This document shows, in pieces, positions 45,041 through 55,768 of a DNA stretch of 64,000 bases (its first letter is position 1; each line of letters begins with the position of its first letter). The translations under genes were made by a program, and so were the position numbers. This DNA comes from an uncultured Clostridia bacterium (GTDB taxonomy: Bacteria; Bacillota; Clostridia; TANB77; CAG-508). The stretch lies in the NCBI GenBank assembly GCA_948502395.1, contig CAOPES010000008.1, positions 10,914 to 74,913 of the forward strand, written 5' to 3'. The notes under the pieces were generated by a model that saw only the letters and a list, made by a program, of their open reading frames with translations, was not told where the DNA came from and ran no database searches.

Positions 45041-47278
45041 TTAAATCCTTTCGTGAATTGTTCTGTTAATTACATCAAGTTGTTGCTCACGAGTTAATTT
45101 AGTAAAGTTAACAGCATAGCCAGAAACCCTAATAGTCAATTGTGGATATTTTTCAGGGTGCTCCATAGCATCTTCTAGCAAACTTCTATCAAAGACATTA
45201 ACATTAATATGGTGACCAGTTTGAGCAAAATAGCCGTCAAGCATATTAACTAAATTTTGAACTCGGTCTTCCTCAGTCTTACCAAGTGTTTTAGGTGTAA
45301 TTGAGAAAGTATAAGAGATTCCGTCTTGAGCAGATTCAAATGGTAATTTTGCTACTGAGTTCATTACTGCCAATGCTCCATTTTTATCTCTACCATGAAG
45401 TGGGTTTGCTCCTGGACCAAATGGGGCTCCAGCTTTTCTTCCGTCTGGTGTGTTTCCAGTTGCTTTTCCATACACTACGTTTGATGTTATTGTTAAAATT
45501 GATAGTGTCGCAGTTGATTTTCTATAAGTTTGTTGTCTTTTTAGTTTAGTCATAAATGTTTTTACAACATCAATTGCAATTTGGTCAACTTGTTCGTCAT
45601 CATTACCAAAAGTAGGGAAGTCGCCTTCAACTTCATAATCAACAGCTAAGCCTGTTTCGTCTCTAATTACTTTTACTTTTGCATATTTAATAGCTGAAAG
45701 AGAGTCTGCAACTACTGATAATCCAGCAATTCCGCAAGCCATAGTACGGAATACTTCTTTATCGTGTAGAGCCATTTCAATTGCTTCATATGAATATTTA
45801 TCATGCATATAGTGAATAGCATTTAAAGCTTTTATATATGTTGATGCAACATAATCCATCATTTGGTTAAATCTTTCCATAACTTCATCATAATCCAAAT
45901 ATTCTGATGTTATTGGTGCAAATTTAGGTGTTATTTGTTTTCCTGATATCTCATCTCTACCACCATTTATTGCATATAGTAAAGTTTTTGCTAAGTTAGC
46001 CCTTGCACCGAAAAATTGCATTTGTTTACCAATTTTCATTGGAGAAACACAGCAAGCTATACCATAGTCGTCACCCAAAGTAATTCTCATTAAATCATCA
46101 TTTTCATATTGAATTGATGATGTCTTAATTGATAATTCAGCTGTGAATTTTTTAAATCCTTCTGGTAATTTTGTAGACCAAAGGACTGTCAAGTTTGGTT
46201 CAGGTGCAGGACCTAAATTTTGTAGTGTGTGTAAAACTCTAAATGAGTTTTTTGTAACCAACGTTCTTCCGTCAATTCCCATACCACCAATACTTTCAGT
46301 AACCCAAACAGGGTCTCCACTAAACAATTCGTTGTATTCAGGTGTTCTTAAAAAACGTACCATTCTTAATTTCATAACAAAATGATCCATAATTTCTTGG
46401 GCTTGTTCTTCTGTTATAACACCATTTTTTAAATCTCTTTCAAAATAGATATCTAAAAATGTTGATGTTCTACCAATGCTCATTGCAGCACCATTTTGTT
46501 CTTTTATAGCTGCTAAATATGCAAAGTATAGCCATTGAACAGCTTCTTTACTATCTTTTGCAGGTTTAGAAATGTCAAATCCATATTTTGAAGCCATAAC
46601 TTTTAGCTCATTTAAAGCATTTATTTGTTCACTAATTTCTTCACGGTCACGAATAAATTCTTCTGTTAATTCATCAACATCTAAAAGTTCCAAATCTCTT
46701 TTCTTTTGTTCAATTAAAACATCAACACCATAAAGTGCAACACGTCTATAATCCCCAATAATACGTCCACGACCATATCCGTCTGGAAGACCAGTAATTA
46801 AGTGAGAACTTCTAGCAAGTCTAACATCAGGAGTATAAACGCTAAATACACCGTCATTGTGTGTTTTTCTATATTTATGGAATATTTCTTTTACTTCTGG
46901 GTCTACTTCTCTTCCATATGCTTCGCAAGATTTTTCCACAATTCTGATACCACCAAATGGCATAATAGCTCTCTTTAAAGGACTATCTGTTTGTAATCCA
47001 ACAATATCTTCTAAATCTTTATTAATATAGCCAGCTTCATAACCTGATATAGTTGAAATTGTTTTTGTGTCAATATCTAAAACAGACCCAACAGAGTCAT
47101 GCTCTTTTTTATATAGTTCTAAAACTTCATTCCAAAGTTTTGTTGTTTTTTCAGTTGGACCTGATAAAAATTCATCAGTACCTTCATATGGTGTATAATT
47201 TTTTTGAATAAAGTCTCTTACATTTATTTCATATTTCCATTCGCCTTCATTAAAATCGTTCCATTGTTCAAATTTCAT
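45041..47278 (-). CDS. pflB: Formate C-acetyltransferase (pyruvate formate-lyase)
   Basis: 745 aa. Converts pyruvate and CoA to acetyl-CoA and formate under anaerobic conditions. The adjacent active-site cysteines appear in GIACCVSPMKIG and the glycyl radical loop is RVSGYAVNF near the end. Full length, no CGG codon. Start ATG 47278 with AGGAGG upstream. An XRE regulator gene lies upstream on the same strand. Confidence 0.97.
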   Translation of the reverse strand: MKFEQWNDFNEGEWKYEINVRDFIQKNYTPYEGTDEFLSGPTEKTTKLWNEVLELYKKEHDSVGSVLDIDTKTISTISGYEAGYINKDLEDIVGLQTDSPLKRAIMPFGGIRIVEKSCEAYGREVDPEVKEIFHKYRKTHNDGVFSVYTPDVRLARSSHLITGLPDGYGRGRIIGDYRRVALYGVDVLIEQKKRDLELLDVDELTEEFIRDREEISEQINALNELKVMASKYGFDISKPAKDSKEAVQWLYFAYLAAIKEQNGAAMSIGRTSTFLDIYFERDLKNGVITEEQAQEIMDHFVMKLRMVRFLRTPEYNELFSGDPVWVTESIGGMGIDGRTLVTKNSFRVLHTLQNLGPAPEPNLTVLWSTKLPEGFKKFTAELSIKTSSIQYENDDLMRITLGDDYGIACCVSPMKIGKQMQFFGARANLAKTLLYAINGGRDEISGKQITPKFAPITSEYLDYDEVMERFNQMMDYVASTYIKALNAIHYMHDKYSYEAIEMALHDKEVFRTMACGIAGLSVVADSLSAIKYAKVKVIRDETGLAVDYEVEGDFPTFGNDDEQVDQIAIDVVKTFMTKLKRQQTYRKSTATLSILTITSNVVYGKATGNTPDGRKAGAPFGPGANPLHGRDKNGALAVMNSVAKLPFESAQDGISYTFSITPKTLGKTEEDRVQNLVNMLDGYFAQTGHHINVNVFDRSLLEDAMEHPEKYPQLTIRVSGYAVNFTKLTREQQLDVINRTIHERI

Positions 47279-47346
47279 ATTTAAAATCCTCCTATAAAAA
47301 TATTATTTACAGTTTTTCATATATTATGATATCATAACGCAAAAAG

Positions 47347-47376
47347 AAATTCAATTAAAATATTTTAATTGAATTT
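47347..47376 (-). terminator. Perfect palindrome between the XRE gene and pflB
   Basis: AAATTCAATTAAAA and TTTTAATTGAATTT form a 14-bp stem right after the XRE stop; it may terminate that transcript. Confidence 0.65.
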
Positions 47377-47384
47377 CCTTAAAA

Positions 47385-47720
47385 CTAATTATCACTATCA
47401 TCATCAGCAATTACTAATGCTATGTTGTAAATAAGTTTTTGCTTTGCTGGTGAACATCTATGAAGCAACTCATAAAATTCTTCTGTTAAATAATTATCAG
47501 AAGTGCTAGATACTCCATTTAAAATATATCCTTCAGAAACGTCTAATAATCCACACAATTGATTTAATCTTCTTAAATTTACGTGAGAATTACCTCTTTC
47601 AACTCTACTTAAAAACGCAACAGAGATATCAAGTTTTTCTGCTAAATCTTCTTGGGTTAAATTTTTTGAAAGTCTCGCTCTTTTAATTCTTTGACCTATT
47701 ACATTATAATCTATAGCCAT
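47385..47720 (-). CDS. XRE-family transcription regulator
   Basis: 111 aa from ATG 47720 (GGAGAG upstream). HTH domain in residues 5-60: GQRIKRARLSKNLTQEDLAEKL, SVAFLSRVERGNSHVNLRRL, then a short tail. The position directly upstream of pflB suggests, but does not prove, control of fermentative metabolism. It resembles small clostridial XRE regulators of general type. Confidence 0.85.
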   Translation of the reverse strand: MAIDYNVIGQRIKRARLSKNLTQEDLAEKLDISVAFLSRVERGNSHVNLRRLNQLCGLLDVSEGYILNGVSSTSDNYLTEEFYELLHRCSPAKQKLIYNIALVIADDDSDN

Positions 47721-47779
47721 TTTTATCACTCTCCTATTTTTTATCAAAAACATAATAGCATTTTACAGTTTAAATTTAC

Positions 47780-47996
47780 AGAAACCGCAATGTGCATATA
47801 AAACTTATAAGTTAACTGCACCTAAATTCGTATATTTAACTTCTAAAAAAGAAAATATATAAAAGAGCGGACATAGAAAAACAGAGAAAAAATCCGTAAA
47901 ATAGAGAAAAACGAAGAAAAAAGTGGAAAAACTAGGAAAATAAACTAATAAAATTGATTAAAAATGACAAATTCCCCTAAAATATGTATACATAAT
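47780..47996. other. AT-rich intergenic region without visible gene
   Basis: The region between the divergent XRE and M23 peptidase genes holds only poly-A-rich tracts; no open frame with a ribosome site was seen. Confidence 0.6.
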
Positions 47997-48025
47997 TTGA
48001 TTTTGGTGAGAATATATAGTATAAT
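47997..48025 (+). promoter_or_regulatory. Promoter for the M23 peptidase gene
   Basis: TTGATT at 47997 and TATAAT at 48020 with a 17-bp spacer. Confidence 0.65.
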
Positions 48026-48069
48026 AGAGTTTAGTCGCGTTTAGAAAAACACAAATTAAAGGAGAGTGA

Positions 48070-49050
48070 ATATATATTTTAAACAAGAAATTAAAATATT
48101 GTACAAAAGAGATTTTAAAATATTTTAACATTATTGTAATAGCACTAGGGTTTATAATCGCGATAATTTTAGTAAAGTATAAACCAGTCTATAAAGTTAG
48201 TATATCAGGACAAGAAATAGGATATGCAAAAAACAAAAATGTAGAAGAAACTATAAAAGAAAATATTTTACAAAACACATCAAAAAATATAGATACAATA
48301 GATATAAAAGAGATACCAACATATGAACTAAAATTAGTAAGTAGAACAACAAAAACAGATGAAGAAAAAATAACAGAAAAATTAGAAGAAAGTACAAAAA
48401 TAACATATAAATATTATGACATAGCATTAAGCAACCAAACAATTCAATCTGTTAACACAATAGAAGAAGCAGAAGAACTAATAAACGAAATAAAACAATC
48501 AAACCAAGAAGAGCTAAATTTAAGCATAATAGAAAAATACACACAAAACGAAGAAGAAATTGCTACAACACAAATAGAAGTAGCAAAAACAGACATACAA
48601 GAAAAAATAGAAGTAAAAAAAGCACAAATAGCGCAGCAAGCAAGAATTGACGCAATGCCAGACGTAAATGGAATAAAATTAGCAACAAGACCAGTAACAG
48701 GAACAATAACATCAAGATATGGCGAAAACAGCAGAATAAGAAGCTCAGCACATACAGGATTAGACATAGCTACATCAACAGGAACTCCTATAAAAGTAGT
48801 ATCAGCTGGAACTGTTACATTTGCAGGAAATGGCCGTTCTTATGGAAATTTAGTAAAGGTTAGCCATGGAAATGGTGTAGAAACTTGGTATGCACATGCA
48901 AGTAAAATTTATGTAAAAGCTGGTCAACAAGTAAATGCAGAAGATGTAATTGCAGCTGTTGGTTCAACAGGAAACTCAACTGGTCCGCATTTGCATTTTG
49001 AAATAAGAATAAACGGAAACGTAGTAAATCCACAAAATTATTTATACTAA
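48070..49050 (+). CDS. M23 family metallopeptidase with non-standard start codon
   Basis: About 326 aa. A membrane helix (IIVIALGFIIAIILVKY) is followed by a helical and beta region (YKVSISGQEIGYAKNKNVEE and on, resembling SpoIIQ/G5-type stalks) and an M23 domain (SRYGENSRI, HTGLDIATSTGTPI, VSHGNGVETWYAHASKI, GSTGNSTGPHLHFEIRING) with all zinc ligands (H, D, HxH). No ATG, GTG or TTG exists in this frame before 48655, which would remove the anchor and stalk. After AAAGGAG (48058) the candidates are ATA 48070 or ATT 48076. The enzyme likely cuts peptidoglycan cross-bridges outside the membrane. Confidence 0.8.
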   Translation: MYILNKKLKYCTKEILKYFNIIVIALGFIIAIILVKYKPVYKVSISGQEIGYAKNKNVEETIKENILQNTSKNIDTIDIKEIPTYELKLVSRTTKTDEEKITEKLEESTKITYKYYDIALSNQTIQSVNTIEEAEELINEIKQSNQEELNLSIIEKYTQNEEEIATTQIEVAKTDIQEKIEVKKAQIAQQARIDAMPDVNGIKLATRPVTGTITSRYGENSRIRSSAHTGLDIATSTGTPIKVVSAGTVTFAGNGRSYGNLVKVSHGNGVETWYAHASKIYVKAGQQVNAEDVIAAVGSTGNSTGPHLHFEIRINGNVVNPQNYLY

Positions 49051-49120
49051 AAAATTGCCAAAGGGGACGGTCCTTTTTGGCAATTTTTTGCCACTAAGGT
49101 CCGTCCCTAGTGGCAATTTT

Positions 49121-49122
<2 letters not shown>
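49051..49122. repeat. Family A palindromes between convergent M23 and asnS genes
   Basis: Two units, AATTGCCAAAGGGGACGG...TTGGCAATTTT and TTGCCACTAAGG...AGTGGCAATTTT, with T runs at both ends; likely a two-way terminator. Confidence 0.85.
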
Positions 49123-50512
<1,390 letters not shown>

Positions 50513-50610
50513 AAAATCCCCCCATTATCTAGTTATGGGGTTATTATATGCCAAATTTGCTTAAAAAACAAGTGAAACAGTAAAATTTAAGTAAAAAACC
50601 GGACAAATGC

Positions 50611-50639
50611 TTGTAAAGTTCTAACAAATATGTTATAAT
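50611..50639 (+). promoter_or_regulatory. Promoter for the 50701 gene
   Basis: TTGTAA at 50611 and TATAAT at 50634, 17-bp spacer. Confidence 0.65.
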
Positions 50640-50700
50640 TTACATAATGGCAAAGAGCCATTTAGAAACCGAAAATGAAACATTAAAAGGAGGAACAATT

Positions 50701-51534
50701 ATGAAAAATCGGTATGAAAAATTTGTATTAGGAGATTACAAAAATCCACTAGTACCCAAAGGATACAAACATATCCATGGGGAATGGTATAATGGTTTTA
50801 CAATTGAAAGAGAAGCTGATGGAAGCAGGTTTACATGGATTCCAGTTGAGAGCTTAAAGGCAAATGGAACACTTGATGGATATTGCTATACCGAAAAATT
50901 TGGAAGAAGAAAAGAAGATGAAGCTCTATGTTTTTCATTAAATGAACTAGAACGGAAAATGCCTATCGGTCTGGAAGGCGGAGAGCTTTTGTATTGGTAT
51001 GACTTCGTATATCTTCAAAGATTTTCAGGAGAAATTGTCAGATCATATAATAGCTATGTTAAGCATGGAGGACAATGGGTTACAACATATCCAATTTCAA
51101 TAAACAGAGATACGCGTAAACCGGAATCTGTAAATAGGAAAGAAATTTGTATTAGGAAGTATAAAGCGGCTAAAGGAATTGCATCAGCATTGGCAATTTC
51201 TGATTTAGAAGAATGTCATCTGTTATATGGGGCTGAATTTGATAATTTGCGGGAGTGGATTAGATCCTCAAAAGCGGAATGTAAGATTGATAGTTCATTA
51301 GGATCAGATACAGAAAGATATGTTTACAATAACATACATTTCACAGAACACAGTGAATGGACTCAAGAAGAAAATACGGAGGATTTCATAGGCAAAGACC
51401 AACAGGGCGTTGCTCGAAGGAATATTCGAAAAGACTTTGAAGCATATCGTTCAGCACCTTACGATCAGGATGAAGAAAATGCTTTTCATGCAGTAATTTA
51501 CTTTAAAGACGAGTTATTTGAAAAAGAAATGTAA
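50701..51534 (+). CDS. FGE/SUMF1-like protein with foreign codon use
   Basis: 277 aa. ATG 50701 is chosen because AAAGGAGG lies seven bases upstream. Core sequence GEWYNGFTIEREADGSRFTWIPV followed by DGYCYTEKFGRR resembles the N-terminal half of FGE-fold proteins that in other species end in a variable lectin tail; here the later EWTQEENTEDF region lacks the RGG end. It uses CGG three times in frame (50710, 50953, 51250) with no shift and is less A-biased than its neighbours, suggesting recent transfer. Its role is unknown; it shares the fold with the 5449 and 62270 proteins. Confidence 0.6.
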   Translation: MKNRYEKFVLGDYKNPLVPKGYKHIHGEWYNGFTIEREADGSRFTWIPVESLKANGTLDGYCYTEKFGRRKEDEALCFSLNELERKMPIGLEGGELLYWYDFVYLQRFSGEIVRSYNSYVKHGGQWVTTYPISINRDTRKPESVNRKEICIRKYKAAKGIASALAISDLEECHLLYGAEFDNLREWIRSSKAECKIDSSLGSDTERYVYNNIHFTEHSEWTQEENTEDFIGKDQQGVARRNIRKDFEAYRSAPYDQDEENAFHAVIYFKDELFEKEM

Positions 51535-51580
51535 TCTATTTTAAATACAAATTTAAGGGAACTGTAAAAAGTTTTTTAGA

Positions 51581-51613
51581 AAAATGAGTGAAGATTTTCA
51601 CTCATTTTTCATT
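51581..51613 (+). terminator. Terminator after the 50701 gene
   Basis: AAAATGAGTGA pairs with TCACTCATTTTTC. Confidence 0.85.
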
Positions 51614-51691
51614 TTAAAAAGTAGCAAAAAAGAACCTTTTACGTAAAATACACATAAAATATAGCAAATAAACGTGAAAGGAGACAAGAAA

Positions 51692-52944
51692 ATGGCAGAA
51701 TACATAATAAAAGGCGGTCAAAAACTAGAAGGAGAAGTAACAATATCAGGCTCAAAAAACGCATCACTACCAATAATAGCAGCAACAGTACTAAACGCAG
51801 GAAAAACAACACTATACAACGTACCAGACATACATGACACAAAAATGATGTTCGAAATCCTAAAAAAACTAGGTGGAACAGTAACCAAAAAAAACAACAA
51901 AATAATAATAGACACAAGCAAAATACACACATATGAAATACCAGAAGAACTAATGAGACAAATGCGTTCATCAGTAATACTAGCAGGTGGACTAATACGG
52001 AAGACACAAAAAAGCAACATTTTCATACCCAGGTGGATGTGACATCGGAACAAGGCCAATAGAGCTACATTTAAAATCTTTTGAAAAATTAGGAATAAAT
52101 ATTAGCAAAAACTATGGAAATATAGAATGCATTTGTGATAAAATAGAAAATGCAAAAATAGATTTAGAATTTCCAAGTGTAGGAGCAACCGAAAACATCA
52201 TACTAGCTTCAAGCTTAGGAGAGCGGAACAACAACAATCACAAATGCCGCAAGAGAACCTGAAATAGTAGACTTGCAAAACTTCCTAAACAAAATGGGAG
52301 CGAAAATAAAAGGAGCAGGAACAAGCAAAATAGAAATACAAGGAGTAAAACAACTAAAAGACGTAAGTTACAACATAATGCCAGACAGAATAGAAGCAGG
52401 AACATTCCTATGTATGGCAGCAATAAACAGAAGCAATATGATAATAAAAAATTTAGACACTACACAAATAACACCAATAATAGATAAACTAGAAGAAACA
52501 GGATGCATTCTAAAAACGCAAAAAAACTCAATAGAAATAAAAGCACCAAAAAAACTAAAAGCAGTAGATATAAAAACAATGCCATACCCAGGATTTCCAA
52601 CAGATATGCAATCAGTATTTGCAAGCTTGCTAACAACAGTAAAAGGAACATCAATAATAGTAGAAAACATATTTGAAAACAGATACAAATACACACAAGA
52701 ACTAGTAAGAATGGGAGCAAAAATATCAATAGAAGGAAAAACCGCAGTAATAAAAGGTGTAAAAAAACTATATGGAGCAAACGTAAAAGCAACAGACCTA
52801 AGAGGCGGAGCAGCGCTAGTACTAGCAGCAACAGTCGCAAAAGGCACAACAAAAATCGAAAACATAGAATATATACAAAGAGGATACGAAAAATTCAACA
52901 AAAAGCTAGAAAATATAGGTGTAGACATACAAGTAAAAAACTAG
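51692..52944 (+). CDS. murA: UDP-N-acetylglucosamine 1-carboxyvinyltransferase MurA, read through two CGG +1 shifts
   Basis: 416 aa with both shifts, the normal length. First committed step of peptidoglycan synthesis. Start ATG 51692 after AAAGGAGAC. N-terminus EGEVTISGSKNASLPIIAA with the catalytic Lys-Asn; ending LRGGAALVLAA. In-frame CGG codons at 51998 (residue 103) and 52224 (residue 178) break the frame. The segment between the two, in a third reading frame, encodes GRHKKATFSYPGGCDIGTRPIELH, which holds the catalytic Cys (residue 116), so both shifts are needed for a working enzyme. First gene of the division cluster. Confidence 0.93.
51998..52000 (+). other. CGG +1 frameshift site 6 (murA, residue 103)
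   Basis: CTA ATA CGG AAG ACA becomes ATA (C) GGA AGA CAC AAA AAA, giving LIGRHKKA in place of the family's FGR-type stretch. Confidence 0.9.
52224..52226 (+). other. CGG +1 frameshift site 7 (murA, residue 178)
   Basis: GGA GAG CGG AAC AAC becomes GAG (C) GGA ACA ACA ACA ATC, giving GEGTTTITNAAREPEI, the MurA consensus. Confidence 0.92.
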
Positions 52945-52950
52945 TAAAAA

Positions 52951-53047
52951 ATTGCCAAAAAGGACCGTCCCCAGTGGCAAAAAATTGCCAACAGGGACGG
53001 AGATAAATGGCAAAAAATTGCCAAAAAGGACCGTCCCCAATGGCAAT
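52951..53047. repeat. Array of three family A palindromes between murA and divIB
   Basis: Three near copies of TTGCCAA-AAGGACCGTCCCC-TGGCAA in tandem, one of them degenerate (AGATAAATGGCAA). Not a hard terminator, since the cluster continues. Confidence 0.8.
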
Positions 53048-53071
53048 AATACAAAAAAAGGAGGAAAAGCC

Positions 53072-54121
53072 TTGCTAAGAAAGTCTAAGAAGAGTAAAAA
53101 GAGTAGAAATGTGAAAAGGGTAGAAGATGTGGACATGAATATGTACTATCTAAATAATAGTGGACAAGCTATGTATACTTTTGCAGATGACGAAACTGCG
53201 GAAGTGGAAGAGAAAAAGAAAAAAGAGAGAGAAAAACGAATAAGAGAGAGTAAGAAAAAAGTACCTGATGATGATTTTGATTTGGATACAGAAATGGTAA
53301 TTCAGATGACAAACAGGAATAAAATTAAAAAAGAAGAAGAGCAAAGGAAAATTCAAAATAAAAAGGAAATAAAGAAAAAGAAAAGAAATAAAAAGATAAA
53401 GTTTGTCATAAAATTAATTTTATTTATTGGAGTTACAGCTGGGGGGATAATATTTGCAATGGTTTCACCGATTTTTAACATACAAGAAATAAGGGTTACA
53501 AATAATGCAAATGTGCCAAGCGACACAATAGTAAGTTTATCAGGATTAACCACAGAAATAAATATTTTTAGGTTTTGGAGTATAAAAGCAATAAATAAAA
53601 TAAAGGAAAATCCATATATACAAGATGTAAAAATTCATAGAAAGTTACCAAATGCAATAGAAATAGAAGTGCAAGAAAGAGAACCAAAATATTGCATAAA
53701 AATACTCGAAAGCTATGCTTATGTAAGCAATCAAGGCTATATACTAGAAATATCAGAAGATGGAAAAGCATTGCCAATTATGAAAGGAACTAAAACACCA
53801 GAAGAAGAGTTGATTGCGGGAAATAGGCTAAATAGTGAAGATTTAAACAAATTAGAAGATGTGATAAAAATAATGAACTCAGCAGAAAAACAAAAAATAG
53901 GCGAAAAGGTCACTACTATTGACATTAGCAATAAAAATGACTATATTATATACATAGATGAACAAAAGAAAACAATTCATTTAGGTGATGATACAAATTT
54001 AAGTGATAAAATGTTAAATGCTGTAACAATAATGGAACGTGAAAAGGATAAAATAGGAGAAATCTTTGTAAATGGAGATTTAAACAATAAATTTCAACCA
54101 TATTTTAGAGAACAAGTGTAA
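53072..54121 (+). CDS. divIB: Cell division protein FtsQ/DivIB
   Basis: 349 aa from TTG 53072, behind AAAGGAGG. A longer frame reading into the repeat is not the gene. Long charged cytoplasmic part (about 110 residues, Lys/Glu-rich), one membrane helix (VIKLILFIGVTAGGIIFAMV), then a POTRA domain (FNIQEIRVTNNANVPSDTIVSLSGL) and the beta domain (VKIHRKLPNAIEIEVQEREP). DivIB links FtsL and DivIC at the septum. Cluster position after murA is typical. Confidence 0.92.
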   Translation: MLRKSKKSKKSRNVKRVEDVDMNMYYLNNSGQAMYTFADDETAEVEEKKKKEREKRIRESKKKVPDDDFDLDTEMVIQMTNRNKIKKEEEQRKIQNKKEIKKKKRNKKIKFVIKLILFIGVTAGGIIFAMVSPIFNIQEIRVTNNANVPSDTIVSLSGLTTEINIFRFWSIKAINKIKENPYIQDVKIHRKLPNAIEIEVQEREPKYCIKILESYAYVSNQGYILEISEDGKALPIMKGTKTPEEELIAGNRLNSEDLNKLEDVIKIMNSAEKQKIGEKVTTIDISNKNDYIIYIDEQKKTIHLGDDTNLSDKMLNAVTIMEREKDKIGEIFVNGDLNNKFQPYFREQV

Positions 54122-54157
54122 ATATGTAAAAGCCTTTAAAGGAGGAATGGAATAAAT

Positions 54158-54874
54158 ATGTACAATAAAAAAGTGGTTAGCTGTGTGTTAGGTGTTATGT
54201 GTTTTGCACTAACATTAGGAATATGTGTGCAAATGAGAACAGTGCAAGAAACCAACCAAACAGTTAGCAATAACAGAGAAGAAAACAATTTAAGAGCAGA
54301 AGTGCTTAGATATAAAGAAAGATATGAAAATAGAAGCAAAGATGTAGAAAGAGCAGAAGCGGACCTAGAAAAAGAAAGACAAAATTCAATTCAAAATAAT
54401 AGTGCTTTGCAAGAAAAAGAAAATCAAATTCAACAAGGAAACAAGATTATAGGATTATCAGAAGTAAAAGGACCAGGAATAAAAATCACATTAAAAGACA
54501 ATAAAAAAGATATAAAAAACGCATTAAATCCAAGTGATTTAGTAGTACATGATGAAGATATTTTAAGTGTAATAAACGAACTAAAAAATGCAGGAGCAGA
54601 AGCAATATCAATAAACGGACAAAGAATAGTACCAACAACAGGAATAATATGTGGTGGAAACATTATAGATATCAACAGAGAAAAAGTAGGAGTACCATTT
54701 GTAATAGAAGCAATAGGATTGCCAGAACAACTAGCAGCGTTAGAAAGACCATATGGATATTTAGACATACTAAAAGGATATGGAATAGAAGTTAAACTAG
54801 AAAGGTCAAATAACATAACAATACCAAAATACAGTGGAACACTTACATATAACTATGTAAAGACTATAAAATAG
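54158..54874 (+). CDS. DUF881 protein (1)
   Basis: 238 aa. Membrane helix at residues 4-22, coiled coil (about 40-90), then DUF881: GLSEVKGPGIKITLKDN, LSVINELKNAGAEAISINGQRIVP, and FVIEAIGLPEQL. In Firmicutes such genes occur in pairs next to sbp and ftsA; they are thought to act at the septum. Start ATG 54158 after AAAGGAGG. Confidence 0.92.
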   Translation: MYNKKVVSCVLGVMCFALTLGICVQMRTVQETNQTVSNNREENNLRAEVLRYKERYENRSKDVERAEADLEKERQNSIQNNSALQEKENQIQQGNKIIGLSEVKGPGIKITLKDNKKDIKNALNPSDLVVHDEDILSVINELKNAGAEAISINGQRIVPTTGIICGGNIIDINREKVGVPFVIEAIGLPEQLAALERPYGYLDILKGYGIEVKLERSNNITIPKYSGTLTYNYVKTIK

Positions 54875-54926
54875 AAAAGGAATTATATACAATTATACCA
54901 ACACATAAAAAAGGAGGAGTTACCCA

Positions 54927-55628
54927 ATGAAAAAAGACATAAAAAAAGGCAAAATAACAATGACAATTACAATTGGAATAGCTTGCTTTTGCCTAGTTTT
55001 AGTTATGTTTATGCAATTCAAAATAGTAAACGAAACAGACATAACATCTATTGAAAATATGAAAGAAGCAGAACTAAGAACAGAACTAGCAAATTGGAAA
55101 TCGAAATATGAAGAAGCAGACCAAGCCTACCAAGAAACACAAGCAAAAATCCAAGAATATAAAGAAACAAAACAATCAAACGAAGAAACAGAAAAAGTTG
55201 TAAACTCAGAACTAGAACAAATAAATCTATCACTTGGAACAACAGACGTAGAAGGACAAGGAATAGAAATAATAGTAAGAGACAGCGAAGATGTAGAAAA
55301 AATTAAAGCATCAGATTTATTGCTAATTGTAAATTCGCTAAAACTATCAGGAGCAGAAGCAATATCAATAAATGACAACAGAATTATAAACACAAGTGAT
55401 ATAGTAGACATTGGAAATGAATTTATAAAAGTTAATGGAGAAAGAATACTTGCACCATACTTTATAAAAGCAATCGGAGACCCAGCATACTTAGAGAGTG
55501 GACTTATAGGAAATGGCGGATATGTTGATACAATGAGAAAAATTGGGCAAGATGTTACAATTAATAAATCAAATAAACTAAAAATTTCAAAATATAACAA
55601 TGAAATAAAAACAAAATATATTCAATAA
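54927..55628 (+). CDS. DUF881 protein (2)
   Basis: 233 aa, a paralogue of the preceding protein with the same layout: membrane helix (ITIGIACFCLVLVMFMQF), coiled coil, then DVEGQGIEIIVRDS, SGAEAISINDNRIIN, and ILAPYFIKAIGDPAYL. Start ATG 54927 behind AAGGAGGAG. Confidence 0.92.
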   Translation: MKKDIKKGKITMTITIGIACFCLVLVMFMQFKIVNETDITSIENMKEAELRTELANWKSKYEEADQAYQETQAKIQEYKETKQSNEETEKVVNSELEQINLSLGTTDVEGQGIEIIVRDSEDVEKIKASDLLLIVNSLKLSGAEAISINDNRIINTSDIVDIGNEFIKVNGERILAPYFIKAIGDPAYLESGLIGNGGYVDTMRKIGQDVTINKSNKLKISKYNNEIKTKYIQ

Positions 55629-55682
55629 GGGACATTTGGGGACGTTTCCTTTTGGACATTTTGTCCATTTTGGGACACATCT
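55629..55682. repeat. Family C repeat after DUF881 (2)
   Basis: GGGACATTTGGGGACG, CCTTTTGGACATTTTGTCC and GGGACACATCT, directly at the stop codon. Confidence 0.85.
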
Positions 55683-55688
55683 ATTAAA

Positions 55689-55750
55689 TTGCCAAAAAGG
55701 TCCGTCCCCGTTGGCAAAAAATTGCCAAAAAGGTCCGTCCCCAGTGGCAA
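55689..55750. repeat. Two family A palindromes before sbp
   Basis: Two units of TTGCCAAAAAGGTCCGTCCCC-TGGCAA in tandem, six bases after a family C unit, so the two families stack here. Confidence 0.85.
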
Positions 55751-55768
55751 TAAAAAGGAGGAAATAAA

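Noticed and set aside
52952..53071. Longer divIB start inside the family A array
   Set aside because: The extra residues come entirely from the palindromes; TTG 53072 has a perfect ribosome site.
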